Counted from the first letter of the stretch, positions 27,363 through 36,843 are shown. The stretch is 64,000 nt of DNA from Thalassospira sp. MCCC 1A03138 (GCF_002115785.1 NZ_JFJY01000005.1:186001-250000), one strand, 5' to 3'. Numbers and translations are program-made. The notes: generated from the letters alone by a model not told the origin.

Positions 27363-28049
27363 ATGGACTTTTCCAGCCTGCCCGATCTTGGTGCACGAGA
27401 CGTATTCGATCTGGTGATCGTGGGCATTGTCCTGATCTCGGGTCTGTTTGCATTTTTCCGGGGCTTTATCCATGAAACCCTATCAATGATGGGCTGGGTC
27501 GGGGCTGGTCTTTGTGCGCTATATGGTTACCCTGTCGCGCGCCCTTATGTCCGAGACCTGATCCCGTCCGAACTGATTGCTGATCTGGCAACCGGGGTTG
27601 GTCTGTTCCTGATCACCTTCCTGATCTTTTCCTTCATCAGCGGCCGGATTGGCCGCGCGGTTCAGAATTCCGGTCTTGATAGCCTCGATAGTACCCTTGG
27701 CTTTGTCTTCGGGCTTCTGCGTGGCGGTCTTATCGTCTGTATCGGCTTTCTGGCCCTGTCATGGCTTTTGCCGGCAACCTCCCAGCCAGAGTGGGTTCGC
27801 GATGCCCGTACCCGCCCGGTTCTGGAAGAAGGTGCATTCCTGCTGATGCGCGCAATGCCTGATGAAATCTTCGACACAACGGCCGAAGAAATGGCCCGTG
27901 CGCAACGTGATGCAGAAATCAACGATCAGACATACCGTCAACTTCTGGGTCCGGAGCCAAAAGGTGCTGGACCCAAGCCCCTAAACGGGTATACAAGGCC
28001 CTCGCGCGATGATTTGGATCGTCTGATAGAGGCGACCACCAACGAGTGA
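27363..28049 (+). CDS. cvpA: CvpA family membrane protein
   Basis: 228 aa. Four membrane helices in the first 150 residues (about 16-38, 42-60, 77-100, 115-140), then a soluble tail of about 85 residues. The family is named for colicin V production and is usually found just upstream of purF, as here (62 bases). Its molecular role is unclear; links to purine supply and envelope homeostasis are reported for relatives. Confidence 0.88.
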   Translation: MDFSSLPDLGARDVFDLVIVGIVLISGLFAFFRGFIHETLSMMGWVGAGLCALYGYPVARPYVRDLIPSELIADLATGVGLFLITFLIFSFISGRIGRAVQNSGLDSLDSTLGFVFGLLRGGLIVCIGFLALSWLLPATSQPEWVRDARTRPVLEEGAFLLMRAMPDEIFDTTAEEMARAQRDAEINDQTYRQLLGPEPKGAGPKPLNGYTRPSRDDLDRLIEATTNE

Positions 28050-28111
28050 GGCGATAGGATTTCGCATAGGTGCGGCATCCTGCGCCACCGGCGAGAGAGC
28101 GGAACCCACTC

Positions 28112-29572
28112 ATGCTGACCACCAATCCATTTGAAGATGACAAGCTGCGTGAAGAATGCGGTGTTTTCGGTGTTTTCGGATCGCCCGACGCGGCGGCCCT
28201 GACGGCCCTTGGCCTGCATGCGCTTCAGCATCGCGGACAGGAAGCCGCTGGCATCGTTTCCTATGACGGCGAAGATTTCCCTGCACACCGGGCACCCGGT
28301 CAGGTCGGCGATATCTTCGGTTCTGAAGACGTAATCAAAAGCCTGCAAGGCCACCGTGCCATCGGCCATGTGCGCTATTCCACAGCCGGTGGCAAAGGCC
28401 TTCGCAACGTGCAGCCGCTATTTGCCGATTTCGAATTCGGCGGGCTGGCAATTGCGCATAACGGTAACCTGACCAACGCGCTTGCCGTGCGTGAACGCCT
28501 AGTCAAACGTGGTTCGATTTTCCAGTCGACCTCCGATACCGAAACATTCATTCACCTGATCGCAACCAGCCTGTATGAAAAAATCGTAGATCGCCTGATT
28601 GATGCCATTCGTCAGGTCGAAGGCGCATACAGCCTTGTGGTCATGACCCAGAAAAAATTGATCGGTGTGCGTGATCCATTGGGTGTACGTCCGCTGGTTC
28701 TGGGCAAGCTGAATGACAGCTATATTCTGTCCTCGGAAACGGTTGGCCTTGATATCGTTGGCGCGGAATTCATTCGAGACGTCGAACCGGGCGAAATCGT
28801 TGAAATCACCGATGACGGCCTCAAATCGATCAAGCCATTCAAACCGGTGAAATCGCGTTTCTGCATTTTCGAACATGTCTATTTCGCCCGCCCCGACAGC
28901 ATTGTCGAAGGCACAAGCGTCTATGACGTGCGCAAAAATATCGGTCGCGAACTGGCACTGGAATCCGGAGTTGAAGCCGATGTGGTCGTGCCGATCCCCG
29001 ATTCCGGCGTTCCGTCCGCGCTTGGCTATGCCGAGGCGAGTGGCGTCCCGTTCGAACTGGGCATCATCCGCAACCATTATGTCGGCCGGACCTTTATCGA
29101 GCCGACCGATCAGATCCGCCACCTTGGCGTGAAGCTGAAACACAACGCCAACCCCGGCAAGCTCAAGGGCAAACGCGTTATTCTTGTCGACGATTCCATT
29201 GTTCGCGGCACTACCTCGACCAAGATTGTCGATCTTGTCCGTCAGGCTGGTGCTGCCGAAGTGCATATGCGCATCGCAAGCCCGCCGACCACCAATCCGT
29301 GCTTCTATGGTGTTGATACGCCATCGAAGGAAAAACTGATGGCGGCCAATCACGACATCGAAAGCATGGCAAAGATCATTGGTGTCGACAGCCTTGCCTT
29401 TGTCACCATTGATGGCCTTTATCGCGCCGCCGGTCTTCCGGGACGCGACAATGACAGCCCGGCCTTCTGCGATGCCTGCTTCACCGGTGATTACCCGATC
29501 CGTCTGGTAGATCATCAGGCCGAAAACAAGGATCGTAAACTCAGCCAGCTTGTCGAAAGGCAGTCCGCATGA
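28112..29572 (+). CDS. purF: Amidophosphoribosyltransferase PurF
   Basis: 486 aa from the ATG at 28112; an upstream GTG at 28070 is less likely. First committed step of purine synthesis: glutamine plus PRPP gives phosphoribosylamine. The Ntn glutaminase nucleophile is Cys16 (EECGVFG), so a 15-residue propeptide must be removed. PRPP loop VILVDDSIVRGTTS is present. Four cysteines (FCIFEH, NPCFYGV, and the CDAC pair) match the ligands of the [4Fe-4S] cluster in the Bacillus subtilis-type enzyme, unlike E. coli PurF. It overlaps the following SDR gene by four bases. Confidence 0.95.
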   Translation: MLTTNPFEDDKLREECGVFGVFGSPDAAALTALGLHALQHRGQEAAGIVSYDGEDFPAHRAPGQVGDIFGSEDVIKSLQGHRAIGHVRYSTAGGKGLRNVQPLFADFEFGGLAIAHNGNLTNALAVRERLVKRGSIFQSTSDTETFIHLIATSLYEKIVDRLIDAIRQVEGAYSLVVMTQKKLIGVRDPLGVRPLVLGKLNDSYILSSETVGLDIVGAEFIRDVEPGEIVEITDDGLKSIKPFKPVKSRFCIFEHVYFARPDSIVEGTSVYDVRKNIGRELALESGVEADVVVPIPDSGVPSALGYAEASGVPFELGIIRNHYVGRTFIEPTDQIRHLGVKLKHNANPGKLKGKRVILVDDSIVRGTTSTKIVDLVRQAGAAEVHMRIASPPTTNPCFYGVDTPSKEKLMAANHDIESMAKIIGVDSLAFVTIDGLYRAAGLPGRDNDSPAFCDACFTGDYPIRLVDHQAENKDRKLSQLVERQSA

Positions 29573-30282
29573 GTGACGCAAAGCGCCTTGAAGGCCGCGT
29601 CGCCCTGATCACAGGGGCCTCGCACGGGATCGGTCGCGCGGTTGCAAAACGATTTGCTGCCGAGGGTGCCACTGTCATTGCGCTGGGTCGCAATGTCGGT
29701 GCGCTCGAAGAACTTGATGATGAAATCCGGGCTGATGGCGGCAAACTTGTTCTGCTGCCCATGGACTTGACCATGTATGAAAAGATCGATGCCATGGGTG
29801 CCTCGATTTATGAACGCTTTGGCAAGCTTGATATCGTCGTTGGCAATGCTGGTCTTTTGGGTGAACTTGCCCCGGTCGGTCATATCGATACACAGGTATT
29901 TGAAAACACATATGCGACCAACCTCACGGCAAATTTCCGCCTGATCCGCAGTGTCGACAAACTCCTGCGTCTTTCCGATGCCGGTCGAGCGATCTTTGTG
30001 ACCTCGAATGCCTCGTCCAAGGGACGTGCTTTCTGGGGCCTTTATGCGTCAACCAAGGCGGCACTCGAAAGTCTGGTGCTGTCCTATGCCCAGGAACTCG
30101 AAGAAACGCCTGTGCGCGTTAATCTGATCAATCCGGGCCGTATCCGCACCAAGATGCGCGCCGAAGCCTATCCGGGTGAAAACCCGGAAACCCTTCCGAC
30201 AGCCGAAAGCATCACCGATGTGTTTGTCGATCTGGCCGCAACCGATTGCACAAAACATGCCGAGGTCGTCAACGCCTACTAA
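29569..30282 (+). CDS. Short-chain dehydrogenase/reductase (YciK-like)
   Basis: 237 aa. SDR with cofactor loop TGASHGIGRAV (about 15-25), VGNAG, catalytic Ser in TSNASS and the YASTK Tyr-Lys pair. The start overlaps the purF stop (ATGA), so it is translationally coupled to purF. The pairing is common in alphaproteobacteria, but no role in purine synthesis is established. Ends at a bidirectional terminator. Confidence 0.87.
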   Translation: MSDAKRLEGRVALITGASHGIGRAVAKRFAAEGATVIALGRNVGALEELDDEIRADGGKLVLLPMDLTMYEKIDAMGASIYERFGKLDIVVGNAGLLGELAPVGHIDTQVFENTYATNLTANFRLIRSVDKLLRLSDAGRAIFVTSNASSKGRAFWGLYASTKAALESLVLSYAQELEETPVRVNLINPGRIRTKMRAEAYPGENPETLPTAESITDVFVDLAATDCTKHAEVVNAY

Positions 30283-30303
30283 GCCAAAGTGACCAGAAAT
30301 GAC

Positions 30304-30335
30304 AAAGGCCGGGCATATGTCCGGCCTTTTTAGTA
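30304..30335. terminator. Bidirectional terminator, purF-SDR / cytochrome c
   Basis: Eleven-bp stem (AAAGGCCGGGC, 30304-30314, with 30319-30329) around ATAT, followed by TTTTT on the plus strand and a shorter T run on the minus strand. Sits between convergent genes. Confidence 0.85.
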
Positions 30336-30356
30336 TTTGCGTAATCGGGGGACTTA

Positions 30357-30839
30357 CTATTCAAACGTGACCGACGGACCATTATCGATGATCTCACGAA
30401 TACGGTCGCTCAGATCATCCTCGGTGAAGCTTTCCTGTGCCTCTCTGTCATGCGCGAAAGCATAGATATCGGCCAAATCCTGACCGTTGAAATCAATCTG
30501 ATAGCCAAGATCCGCGCGCTGCAAATGCAGCATCTCATCCGCGCCATGCCACATCCGCGCAAAAAAATCGAACGGGTTTAATGACTGATCGATATTGCTG
30601 GCATCAAACCCCGGTCCGATATCTCCGCCGACATTATTCACGGCGTGGCAAACAACACAACCACGCTCGGCAAACAGCTTTTTACCACGCTGGGCATCCA
30701 TTTCCGGATAAACAATATTAGCCGCGCCGGCGTCATTCTGCGCCCAAACCACACCGAAACCCGAAAATCCTACCGCCAATGCGATTCCAACGGCAAAGGA
30801 TAGCCCCAAAGGGCGAGTAAAAGAAAAATGCTGGTGCAT
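30357..30839 (-). CDS. Periplasmic c-type cytochrome, single haem
   Basis: 160 aa. A signal peptide ends near VWA (residue 33). One haem attachment site CVVCH (61-65), then GPGFDASNID and a candidate axial Met in ADEMLH. About 125 mature residues, so a small class I-like electron carrier. AAGGA seven bases upstream supports the ATG. No oxidase or dehydrogenase gene is adjacent, so the electron partner is unknown. Confidence 0.85.
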   Translation of the reverse strand: MHQHFSFTRPLGLSFAVGIALAVGFSGFGVVWAQNDAGAANIVYPEMDAQRGKKLFAERGCVVCHAVNNVGGDIGPGFDASNIDQSLNPFDFFARMWHGADEMLHLQRADLGYQIDFNGQDLADIYAFAHDREAQESFTEDDLSDRIREIIDNGPSVTFE

Positions 30840-31041
30840 ATAAGGTCCTTAGGTTGCTTGCTTGGCTCCAAACGGCGCAGCGTTGCGACTGTAAAGAAGC
30901 CTATGCCACGAGACAAGCGTATCAACGAAACCGCAAACCGTTTTGCACGACCCCATGTACGAAAAGAAACACCGACATCTAATCGGCCTTGTCCTGCAAC
31001 GCACCGCACTTGTTCACCGTAATAATCAACGCGTGTTTTTT

Positions 31042-31947
31042 TCAGTTCAGACAGATGTTTTCGGCGCAGAAATCCAAAAATGCCCGAACACGGGCGGGTA
31101 TATGCCCTCGCCCGCCAATATAAACGGCGTTAATATCGACACCGCCGCCGGGATAAAATTCATCCAGTAAAACCTCAAGCCTGCCATCCGCGACTTCCGC
31201 ATAGATGTGGAACCTTGCGAGCCGCACGATACCGCCCCCTGCAAGGGCCAACTGACGAGCACTTTCGGCATCCGCAACGTCAAACACACCACCCGGGGTT
31301 ACCGAAACGTCCTGCCCGTTTACCCGAAACGGCCAATCAGGAAGAACACGCTGAAAATTGTATCCGATCAATGTATGGCTTTGCAGCGCATCCACGGTCG
31401 TTGGTCGTCCATGTTTTTCAAGATATGACGGTGAGGCGGCAATTGCCATCCGGCATTGCCCAAGCTTGCGCGCAATCAGTCCGGATGACTGCAAAGGACC
31501 GCTCCGGATTGCGACATCGGCACGTTCTTCATAAAGATCAACCACCTTGTCACTGACCGTAACGTCGATGGTGATATCGGGATAACGTTCGCGAAAGTCT
31601 GGTAACAGCGGCACAAGACGATGCAGTCCGACAGGGACGTTGACCGTGACCCGCAACCGCCCACGTGGTGCCATTGCGGTTGCCGCTTCCTGTTCCGCCT
31701 CATTCAGATCGGCAATGATATCAAGTGCGCGTTCATAAAACCGCTGCCCTTCGGATGTCAGATGCAGCTTTCGGGTTGACCGGTTAAACAATCGCGTGCT
31801 CAGCCGGTCTTCCAACCGGCCCACAAGTTTGCTGACGGCGGATGGAGTCATGTTGAAATCTCGGGATGCAGCCGAAAACCCACCGCGTTCGACGACACGC
31901 ACAAAGACTTCCATCTCTCCAGATCGATTGGTTTCAAGTCGGGCCAT
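31042..31947 (-). CDS. LysR family transcriptional regulator
   Basis: 301 aa. N-terminal winged helix-turn-helix (about 1-65; FVRVVERGGFSAASRDF, SAVSKLVGRLEDRL) and a periplasmic-binding-like effector domain (about 90-295). It is divergent from an aldo/keto reductase with a 105-base gap, the usual layout for a LysR protein and its target. Effector unknown. Confidence 0.9.
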   Translation of the reverse strand: MARLETNRSGEMEVFVRVVERGGFSAASRDFNMTPSAVSKLVGRLEDRLSTRLFNRSTRKLHLTSEGQRFYERALDIIADLNEAEQEAATAMAPRGRLRVTVNVPVGLHRLVPLLPDFRERYPDITIDVTVSDKVVDLYEERADVAIRSGPLQSSGLIARKLGQCRMAIAASPSYLEKHGRPTTVDALQSHTLIGYNFQRVLPDWPFRVNGQDVSVTPGGVFDVADAESARQLALAGGGIVRLARFHIYAEVADGRLEVLLDEFYPGGGVDINAVYIGGRGHIPARVRAFLDFCAENICLN

Positions 31948-31994
31948 AGTGAATTCAACTCACAAATCTTCTTCTTGGGATAGCACTAGTTGAA
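31947..31994. promoter_or_regulatory. Candidate LysR operator between the divergent genes
   Basis: Two dyads lie just outside the lysR start: GTGA-N7-TCAC (31949-31963) and a wider 7-bp inverted repeat TTCAACT (31954-31960) with AGTTGAA (31988-31994). Interrupted dyads of this kind are typical LysR targets. Confidence 0.35.
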
Positions 31995-32052
31995 AATACG
32001 GCCTTTGTCCATATTCCCCCCCCATGAACCATTTCCAGTGACGGAGAAAACA

Positions 32053-33090
32053 ATGGAATACAGACAATTGGGCAATTCCGGCTTGCGCGTTCCCGCACTC
32101 AGCTTTGGGGCCGGTACCTTTGGCGGCCAAGGCCCCTTGTTCGGCGCATGGGGTACAATTGATGCCCGCGAAGCCAGCCGAATGATCGACATTAGCCTCG
32201 AAGCCGGGCTGAACATGTTCGACAGTGCCGACGTATATTCCGATGGTGCATCCGAACAGGTTCTGGGCGAAGCCATTAAAGGACGCCGCGACAAAATCAT
32301 TCTGTCGACCAAACTGGCCTTGCCGGTTGGCGATGGCCCGAATGACTTTGGCACCTCGCGCCACCGCCTGATCACGGCAACCGATGCCGCCCTGAAGCGG
32401 TTGGGAACCGATTACATTGATCTGCTGCAACTTCACGCCTTTGATGACTTCACCCCGATTGATGAAGTCTTATCAACGCTTGATGACCTCGTACGTGCCG
32501 GTAAGCTGCGTTATATCGGCGTATCGAACTTTGCCGGGTGGCAAATCATGAAGTCACTCGCCGTATCTGATCGCCTTGGGTACAGCCGCTATGTCGCCCA
32601 TCAGGTTTACTATTCACTGGTCGGGCGCGATTACGAATGGGACCTGATGCCGCTGGCGCAGGATCAGGGACTTGGCGCACTGGTCTGGAGCCCCTTGGGC
32701 TGGGGTCGGTTGACCGGTAAAATCCGCCGCGGCACACCGATCCCTGATGGCAGCCGCCTGCATGAAACCTCACAATTCGGCCCACCGGTCGAAGAAGATC
32801 ACCTGTATGACATTGTCGATGTGCTTGATGAACTGGGTGCCGAAACCGGCAAAACCGTCCCACAGATTGCCATCAACTGGCTGCTGCACCGCCCTACGGT
32901 GGCATCTGTGATTATCGGGGCACGCAATGAACAGCAATTGCGCGACAATCTGGGTGCGGTTGGCTGGTCCCTTTCCAGCGAACAAATCGCCCGTCTTGAT
33001 GCCGTCCGCAAAAGGCAACCACCCTACCCGCATTACCCTTATTACATCCAGGAAGGCTTCGCCCGACTAAACCCGCCATTATTTGCATAA
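32053..33090 (+). CDS. Aldo/keto reductase
   Basis: 345 aa from the ATG at 32053 (CGGAGA upstream); the frame is open to 31990. NADPH-dependent reductase of aldehydes or ketones, (beta/alpha)8 barrel. The catalytic Asp-Tyr-Lys-His residues are seen in FDSADVY, STKLA and LLQLHAFD. The C-terminal part (GARNEQQLRDNLGAV) binds the cofactor phosphate. It resembles the AKR11/Tas-like group; substrate unknown. Probably controlled by the divergent LysR protein. Confidence 0.9.
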   Translation: MEYRQLGNSGLRVPALSFGAGTFGGQGPLFGAWGTIDAREASRMIDISLEAGLNMFDSADVYSDGASEQVLGEAIKGRRDKIILSTKLALPVGDGPNDFGTSRHRLITATDAALKRLGTDYIDLLQLHAFDDFTPIDEVLSTLDDLVRAGKLRYIGVSNFAGWQIMKSLAVSDRLGYSRYVAHQVYYSLVGRDYEWDLMPLAQDQGLGALVWSPLGWGRLTGKIRRGTPIPDGSRLHETSQFGPPVEEDHLYDIVDVLDELGAETGKTVPQIAINWLLHRPTVASVIIGARNEQQLRDNLGAVGWSLSSEQIARLDAVRKRQPPYPHYPYYIQEGFARLNPPLFA

Positions 33091-33219
33091 GGATTACAAA
33101 TACCTGCAACAGGGCCGATCACCCGGTATTGATCACAACGGATTGATCGGCTCTGTCTTGTCTTTGCCAACATCAACGGTTAGTCGGAACATCCGGTTTG
33201 ATCATGCCACGGATACCCG

Positions 33220-33804
33220 ATGCGATTTTTGCGCTGCCTCATCCTTTCTGCAATATTTACTATCACGGCACCTGCCATCGGAGGGACTGAAACGTCACGC
33301 CTGTCGCTGATTGGCGAAAGCAGCCAGTTTGTCGAACTTGATCCGCAACGGATTGCGCGCAACACCCGATTTTATGACCGGCGAAATCAGCAGACCAGTA
33401 TCAAGACCTATCGCAGCAAGGTGGTACTGGTAAATTTCTGGGCCAGCTGGTGCCTGCCCTGTATGGCTGAAATGCCGTCGCTTGATCAGTTGGCCTATGA
33501 TCATTCCAATGATGACCTTGTCATCATTCCGGTCTCGATAGATGAAGACGGATTGTTGGCGGCCATTCCCTTTTACCGCCGTTTGGGTCTTGAAAATCTT
33601 GACCTTTTCGTCGATCCGAACGGCGAAACCGCTTATAGCAACCGTGACAATCCAAAGAATGCCGAGTTTGCCCTTTATGGCCTGCCGATCACATATGCCC
33701 TTGATCGTGATGGCCGTATTCTTGGCTATGTAACCGGGTTGGTCGACTGGCAGTCAGACGATGCTGCCGATTTCATTGACCGTCTTTTAGAGCCTGCCAA
33801 ATAA
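33220..33804 (+). CDS. TlpA/ResA-like thiol-disulfide reductase
   Basis: 194 aa. Signal peptide (about 1-21), then a thioredoxin fold with WCLPC (Cys78, Cys81) preceded by VVLVNFWASW and followed by the cis-proline loop GLPITYALD. Periplasmic reductant, likely for cytochrome c maturation or another thiol substrate. It sits in the vicinity of a cytochrome c gene but is not co-directional with it. No DsbD/CcdA partner is in the window. Confidence 0.87.
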   Translation: MRFLRCLILSAIFTITAPAIGGTETSRLSLIGESSQFVELDPQRIARNTRFYDRRNQQTSIKTYRSKVVLVNFWASWCLPCMAEMPSLDQLAYDHSNDDLVIIPVSIDEDGLLAAIPFYRRLGLENLDLFVDPNGETAYSNRDNPKNAEFALYGLPITYALDRDGRILGYVTGLVDWQSDDAADFIDRLLEPAK

Positions 33805-33809
33805 AAACG

Positions 33810-33835
33810 GAGGCATTCACGCCCCCGTTGATGCT
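33810..33835. terminator. Weak hairpin between thioredoxin-like gene and der
   Basis: ACGG-A-GGC pairs with GCC-C-CCGT around ATTCAC, one mismatch, between two convergent genes. No clear T run on the plus strand; modest evidence for termination. Confidence 0.4.
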
Positions 33836-33849
33836 TCTGCACTCAGGCC

Positions 33850-35331
33850 CTATCGTTTTTTCTTCTTGTTGCCATAGGGGTTGTCACTGCTACGCAGATA
33901 AATGCGGATCGGAACACCCGGCATGTCGAAATCCTCGCGCAGACCATTAATCAGGTAGCGCGTATAGCTTTCGGGCAGCTCGGCCGCCTTGGAGCAGTTG
34001 ATAAAGAAGCTTGGTGGACGCGATTTTGCCTGGGTCATATACCGCAGACGGATACGACGGCCGGAAATAACCGGTGGCAGATGGCGCTCGGTAATGGCTT
34101 CAAGCCAGCGGTTCAGCTGCGAGGTCGGAATACGACGGCTCCAGATATCATAAATATCAAGGACTGTCGGCATCAAGGTATCTGTCCCGCGACCGGTAAG
34201 GGCCGAGAATGTCAGGATCGGAATACCCTTGGCCTGCGCAAAGGACGTATCAAGCTTGTCGCGCAGTGCCGACATCACACCGGATTTGTCTTTGACCGCG
34301 TCCCACTTGTTCACCGCAATGATAAGCGCACGACCTTCTTCCAGGACCATACGCGCAATCGTCAGGTCCTGTTTATCAAGCGTATTGGTCGCATCGAGCA
34401 TAATGACAACCACTTGCGCATAGCGGATCACGCGCAAGGTATCGGTCACAGACAGCTTTTCAACCCGATCATCAATCTTCTTCTTGCGGCGCATTCCGGC
34501 GGTATCGACCAGACGGATCGGACGACCTTCATAGGACCAGTCAACCGCGATGGAATCACGGGTCAAACCGGCTTGCGGCCCTGTCATCACGCGGTTTTCA
34601 CCCAGAAGCTGGTTCAGAAGGGTCGATTTGCCCACATTCGGACGACCGACAATCGCAAGCTGGATTTTCGAGTTGTCCTTGCGAACAACTTCTTCCTCGC
34701 CTTCATCGTCTTCGTCATATTCGATTTCAAAGGACGGGAAAGAACCATCGTCCTCCTCCATCTCGTCATCTTCGAAATCGTCATCGATGGCAGCAATATC
34801 GCCTTCCTTGCGCGCCTTGCGCTGCTTGTCGCGATATTCTTCCCAATGGGGACGCATGATATCGATCAGCAATTCCATGCCAAGGCCATGCTCGGCTGAA
34901 ATCGGCGCAACATCGCCAAGACCAAGGCCATAAGCCTCGTACAGGCCTGCATCCTGATCCCTGCCCTCGTGCTTGTTGGCAATCACATAAACCGGCTTCT
35001 TGCGTTTGCGCAGCCAATCGGCAAAGTGATTGTCAAGCGGGGTCAGGCCCGCACGCGCATCGATCAGGAAAAACGCAATGTCACATTCTTCAAAGGCCAT
35101 TTCGCTTTGCTGGCGCATTTTGCCTTCGATGGAATCGTCAAATACCTCTTCCAGACCGGCGGTATCGATAATATCGAACCCCATATGGCCAAGACGCGCC
35201 CTGCCATAACGGCGATCACGCGTGACGCCCGGCTGGTCATCAACCAGCGCCAGCTTCTTGCCGACCAGACGGTTAAACAAGGTCGACTTCCCGACATTGG
35301 GGCGACCGATAATGGCTACTTTCAGCGACAT
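33850..35331 (-). CDS. der: Ribosome assembly GTPase Der (EngA)
   Basis: 493 aa. Double-G-domain GTPase needed for 50S subunit maturation. First G domain: GRPNVGKST (9-17) and DTAGL; second: the same P-loop at about 229-237 with DTAGM. The KH-like C-terminal domain ends in a basic tail (NKKKKR). The two G domains are joined by an unusually long, very acidic linker (about 183-215, almost all D and E). The gene is transcribed with the upstream bamB and yfgM-like genes. Confidence 0.95.
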   Translation of the reverse strand: MSLKVAIIGRPNVGKSTLFNRLVGKKLALVDDQPGVTRDRRYGRARLGHMGFDIIDTAGLEEVFDDSIEGKMRQQSEMAFEECDIAFFLIDARAGLTPLDNHFADWLRKRKKPVYVIANKHEGRDQDAGLYEAYGLGLGDVAPISAEHGLGMELLIDIMRPHWEEYRDKQRKARKEGDIAAIDDDFEDDEMEEDDGSFPSFEIEYDEDDEGEEEVVRKDNSKIQLAIVGRPNVGKSTLLNQLLGENRVMTGPQAGLTRDSIAVDWSYEGRPIRLVDTAGMRRKKKIDDRVEKLSVTDTLRVIRYAQVVVIMLDATNTLDKQDLTIARMVLEEGRALIIAVNKWDAVKDKSGVMSALRDKLDTSFAQAKGIPILTFSALTGRGTDTLMPTVLDIYDIWSRRIPTSQLNRWLEAITERHLPPVISGRRIRLRYMTQAKSRPPSFFINCSKAAELPESYTRYLINGLREDFDMPGVPIRIYLRSSDNPYGNKKKKR

Positions 35332-35366
35332 CTGACTTTCAGACTCATTGTTATAAAACGGCGATG

Positions 35367-35400
35367 TGCGCCGAGGGGCAGTTTACCCCGTTCCGGCGCA
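35367..35400. repeat. Hairpin between bamB and der
   Basis: TGCGCCG (35367-35373) pairs with CGGCGCA (35394-35400), with an inner GGGG/CCCC stem. No T run, so more likely an RNA processing or stability element than a terminator. Confidence 0.6.
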
Positions 35401-35452
35401 CGCGCATATCAGGCAAAAGATCGGATCTTTCGCAAAAACTGTGTTCTACCTG

Positions 35453-36793
35453 TTAGCGATACGCGATTAGATCGGCATCCGCAGTCAGGAAGTAAAGACT
35501 GTCACCCGCAACAGACGGCGGCAAGGTGATCGGGCCAGAAACTTCATCCTTGCCAATGATCTCGCCACTATACGGGGAAACAGTCATGATTTCGCCCTGC
35601 TCGTTTCCAACGATCAACCGGTCACCAACCAGGACCGGACCGGTCCATACCATCGGGCCTTCCTGATCTTCGGGATCGACAAAACGCGGCAAAGCAGTCA
35701 CCCATTTAACCTGTCCGGTGTCTCGACGCAAGGCTATCAGGTCATTTGTGTTGGTAAGGATGAAAACATAATCGCCCGCAACCCACGGCGACTGGATGCC
35801 TCCGGCTTCCAGTTCCCAGACGCGGTACCCGGTGCGAAGGTCAATCGCAACCGTCAAACCGGCATTACTGGTGGCAATCACCAGATTATTGTCAATCACC
35901 GGAAGACCGCGAATATCGGCAATCGCGGAAACCGCATCGGTGCGCCCCGCCGATGCCAGCGCATCGGACCAGATCACCTGACCGTTTTCAACACGAAGCG
36001 CGTACATTTCACCGGTCGTGTAAGCCGAAATAACAACCCCTTGGTCAACCGCCGGGCTGGCACCACCGATAAAGGAAGCACCTTCAGATGCGCCGCGATG
36101 GCTCCAAAGTGTCTCGCCAGTCATTGCGTTCAGTGCGACAGTCTGGTTATCAACCGTTACCACAAAAACGCGCCCACCGCGAACCGTCGGCGCACCACGC
36201 ATCGGTGCTGTCACCTGTGAACGCCACATTACGGTCGCACTCGGTGCATCAATCGCAATCACCTCTGCAAAGCCGGTGGTTGCATAAAGAATACCGTTCT
36301 CATAAGCCAGACCACCGCCCAGAAGCGTGCTGTCCTCGTCCTCGTCCTCGGCCAGCTCAAGCGACCAGATACGCTTGCCCGACTTGGCGCTGAACGCACG
36401 AACGACCGCATCGGCATCAATGGTAAAGACCACGCCCCGCGCCACAATTGCCTGGTTGAGCAGAAGATTGTCATCCATCGATCCTTCGCCGATACCGACC
36501 GACCAATCCTGACGCAAAACATCGTTGTCCAGACCGACATGATGAAGTGCGTGGCTTGGCAAACCGCCATTCTGCGGCCAGTCAACCATTGGCTCGGGTT
36601 CCGGCAGGATCACACGCTGATCGCTCAGGGCAACATCGGGCTGAACGGTACTTTCAAGCGATAGAACCGCAAGACGTTCCCCCGGAAGCGGCGGATCTTC
36701 GGATTCTCCAAGCCAGCTTGAGCATGCCGAAACGGCAACCGACATGCCCATGACGCACAAAAGGGATTTAATGTTGCGTGGTCTCAAAACCAT
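35453..36793 (-). CDS. bamB: Outer membrane assembly lipoprotein BamB
   Basis: 446 aa. Eight-bladed PQQ-like beta-propeller lipoprotein of the BAM complex that inserts outer-membrane barrels. Signal peptide with lipobox V-S-A-C (Cys24). Repeated blades of the WS-L-DAxTG-x-W type are visible through the chain (for example NAMTGETLWSHRG, DLRTGYRVWELEAG, RDTGQVKWVTALP). Placed between a YfgM-like protein and der, as in many proteobacteria (yfgM-bamB-der). Confidence 0.92.
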   Translation of the reverse strand: MVLRPRNIKSLLCVMGMSVAVSACSSWLGESEDPPLPGERLAVLSLESTVQPDVALSDQRVILPEPEPMVDWPQNGGLPSHALHHVGLDNDVLRQDWSVGIGEGSMDDNLLLNQAIVARGVVFTIDADAVVRAFSAKSGKRIWSLELAEDEDEDSTLLGGGLAYENGILYATTGFAEVIAIDAPSATVMWRSQVTAPMRGAPTVRGGRVFVVTVDNQTVALNAMTGETLWSHRGASEGASFIGGASPAVDQGVVISAYTTGEMYALRVENGQVIWSDALASAGRTDAVSAIADIRGLPVIDNNLVIATSNAGLTVAIDLRTGYRVWELEAGGIQSPWVAGDYVFILTNTNDLIALRRDTGQVKWVTALPRFVDPEDQEGPMVWTGPVLVGDRLIVGNEQGEIMTVSPYSGEIIGKDEVSGPITLPPSVAGDSLYFLTADADLIAYR

Positions 36794-36843
36794 ATCCTCT
36801 GATCCAGTCCCTGTGAACAGGTTGCCTGTGCCATTCCCGCCAA

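Noticed and set aside
28499..29581. A 360-codon minus-strand frame opposite purF
   Set aside because: Antisense shadow of purF; no ribosome binding site or protein family features.
33850..35331. Der G4 motif of the first domain reads NKHE rather than NKxD
   Set aside because: The NKxE form is common for the first G domain in alphaproteobacterial Der, so I do not treat it as a defect.
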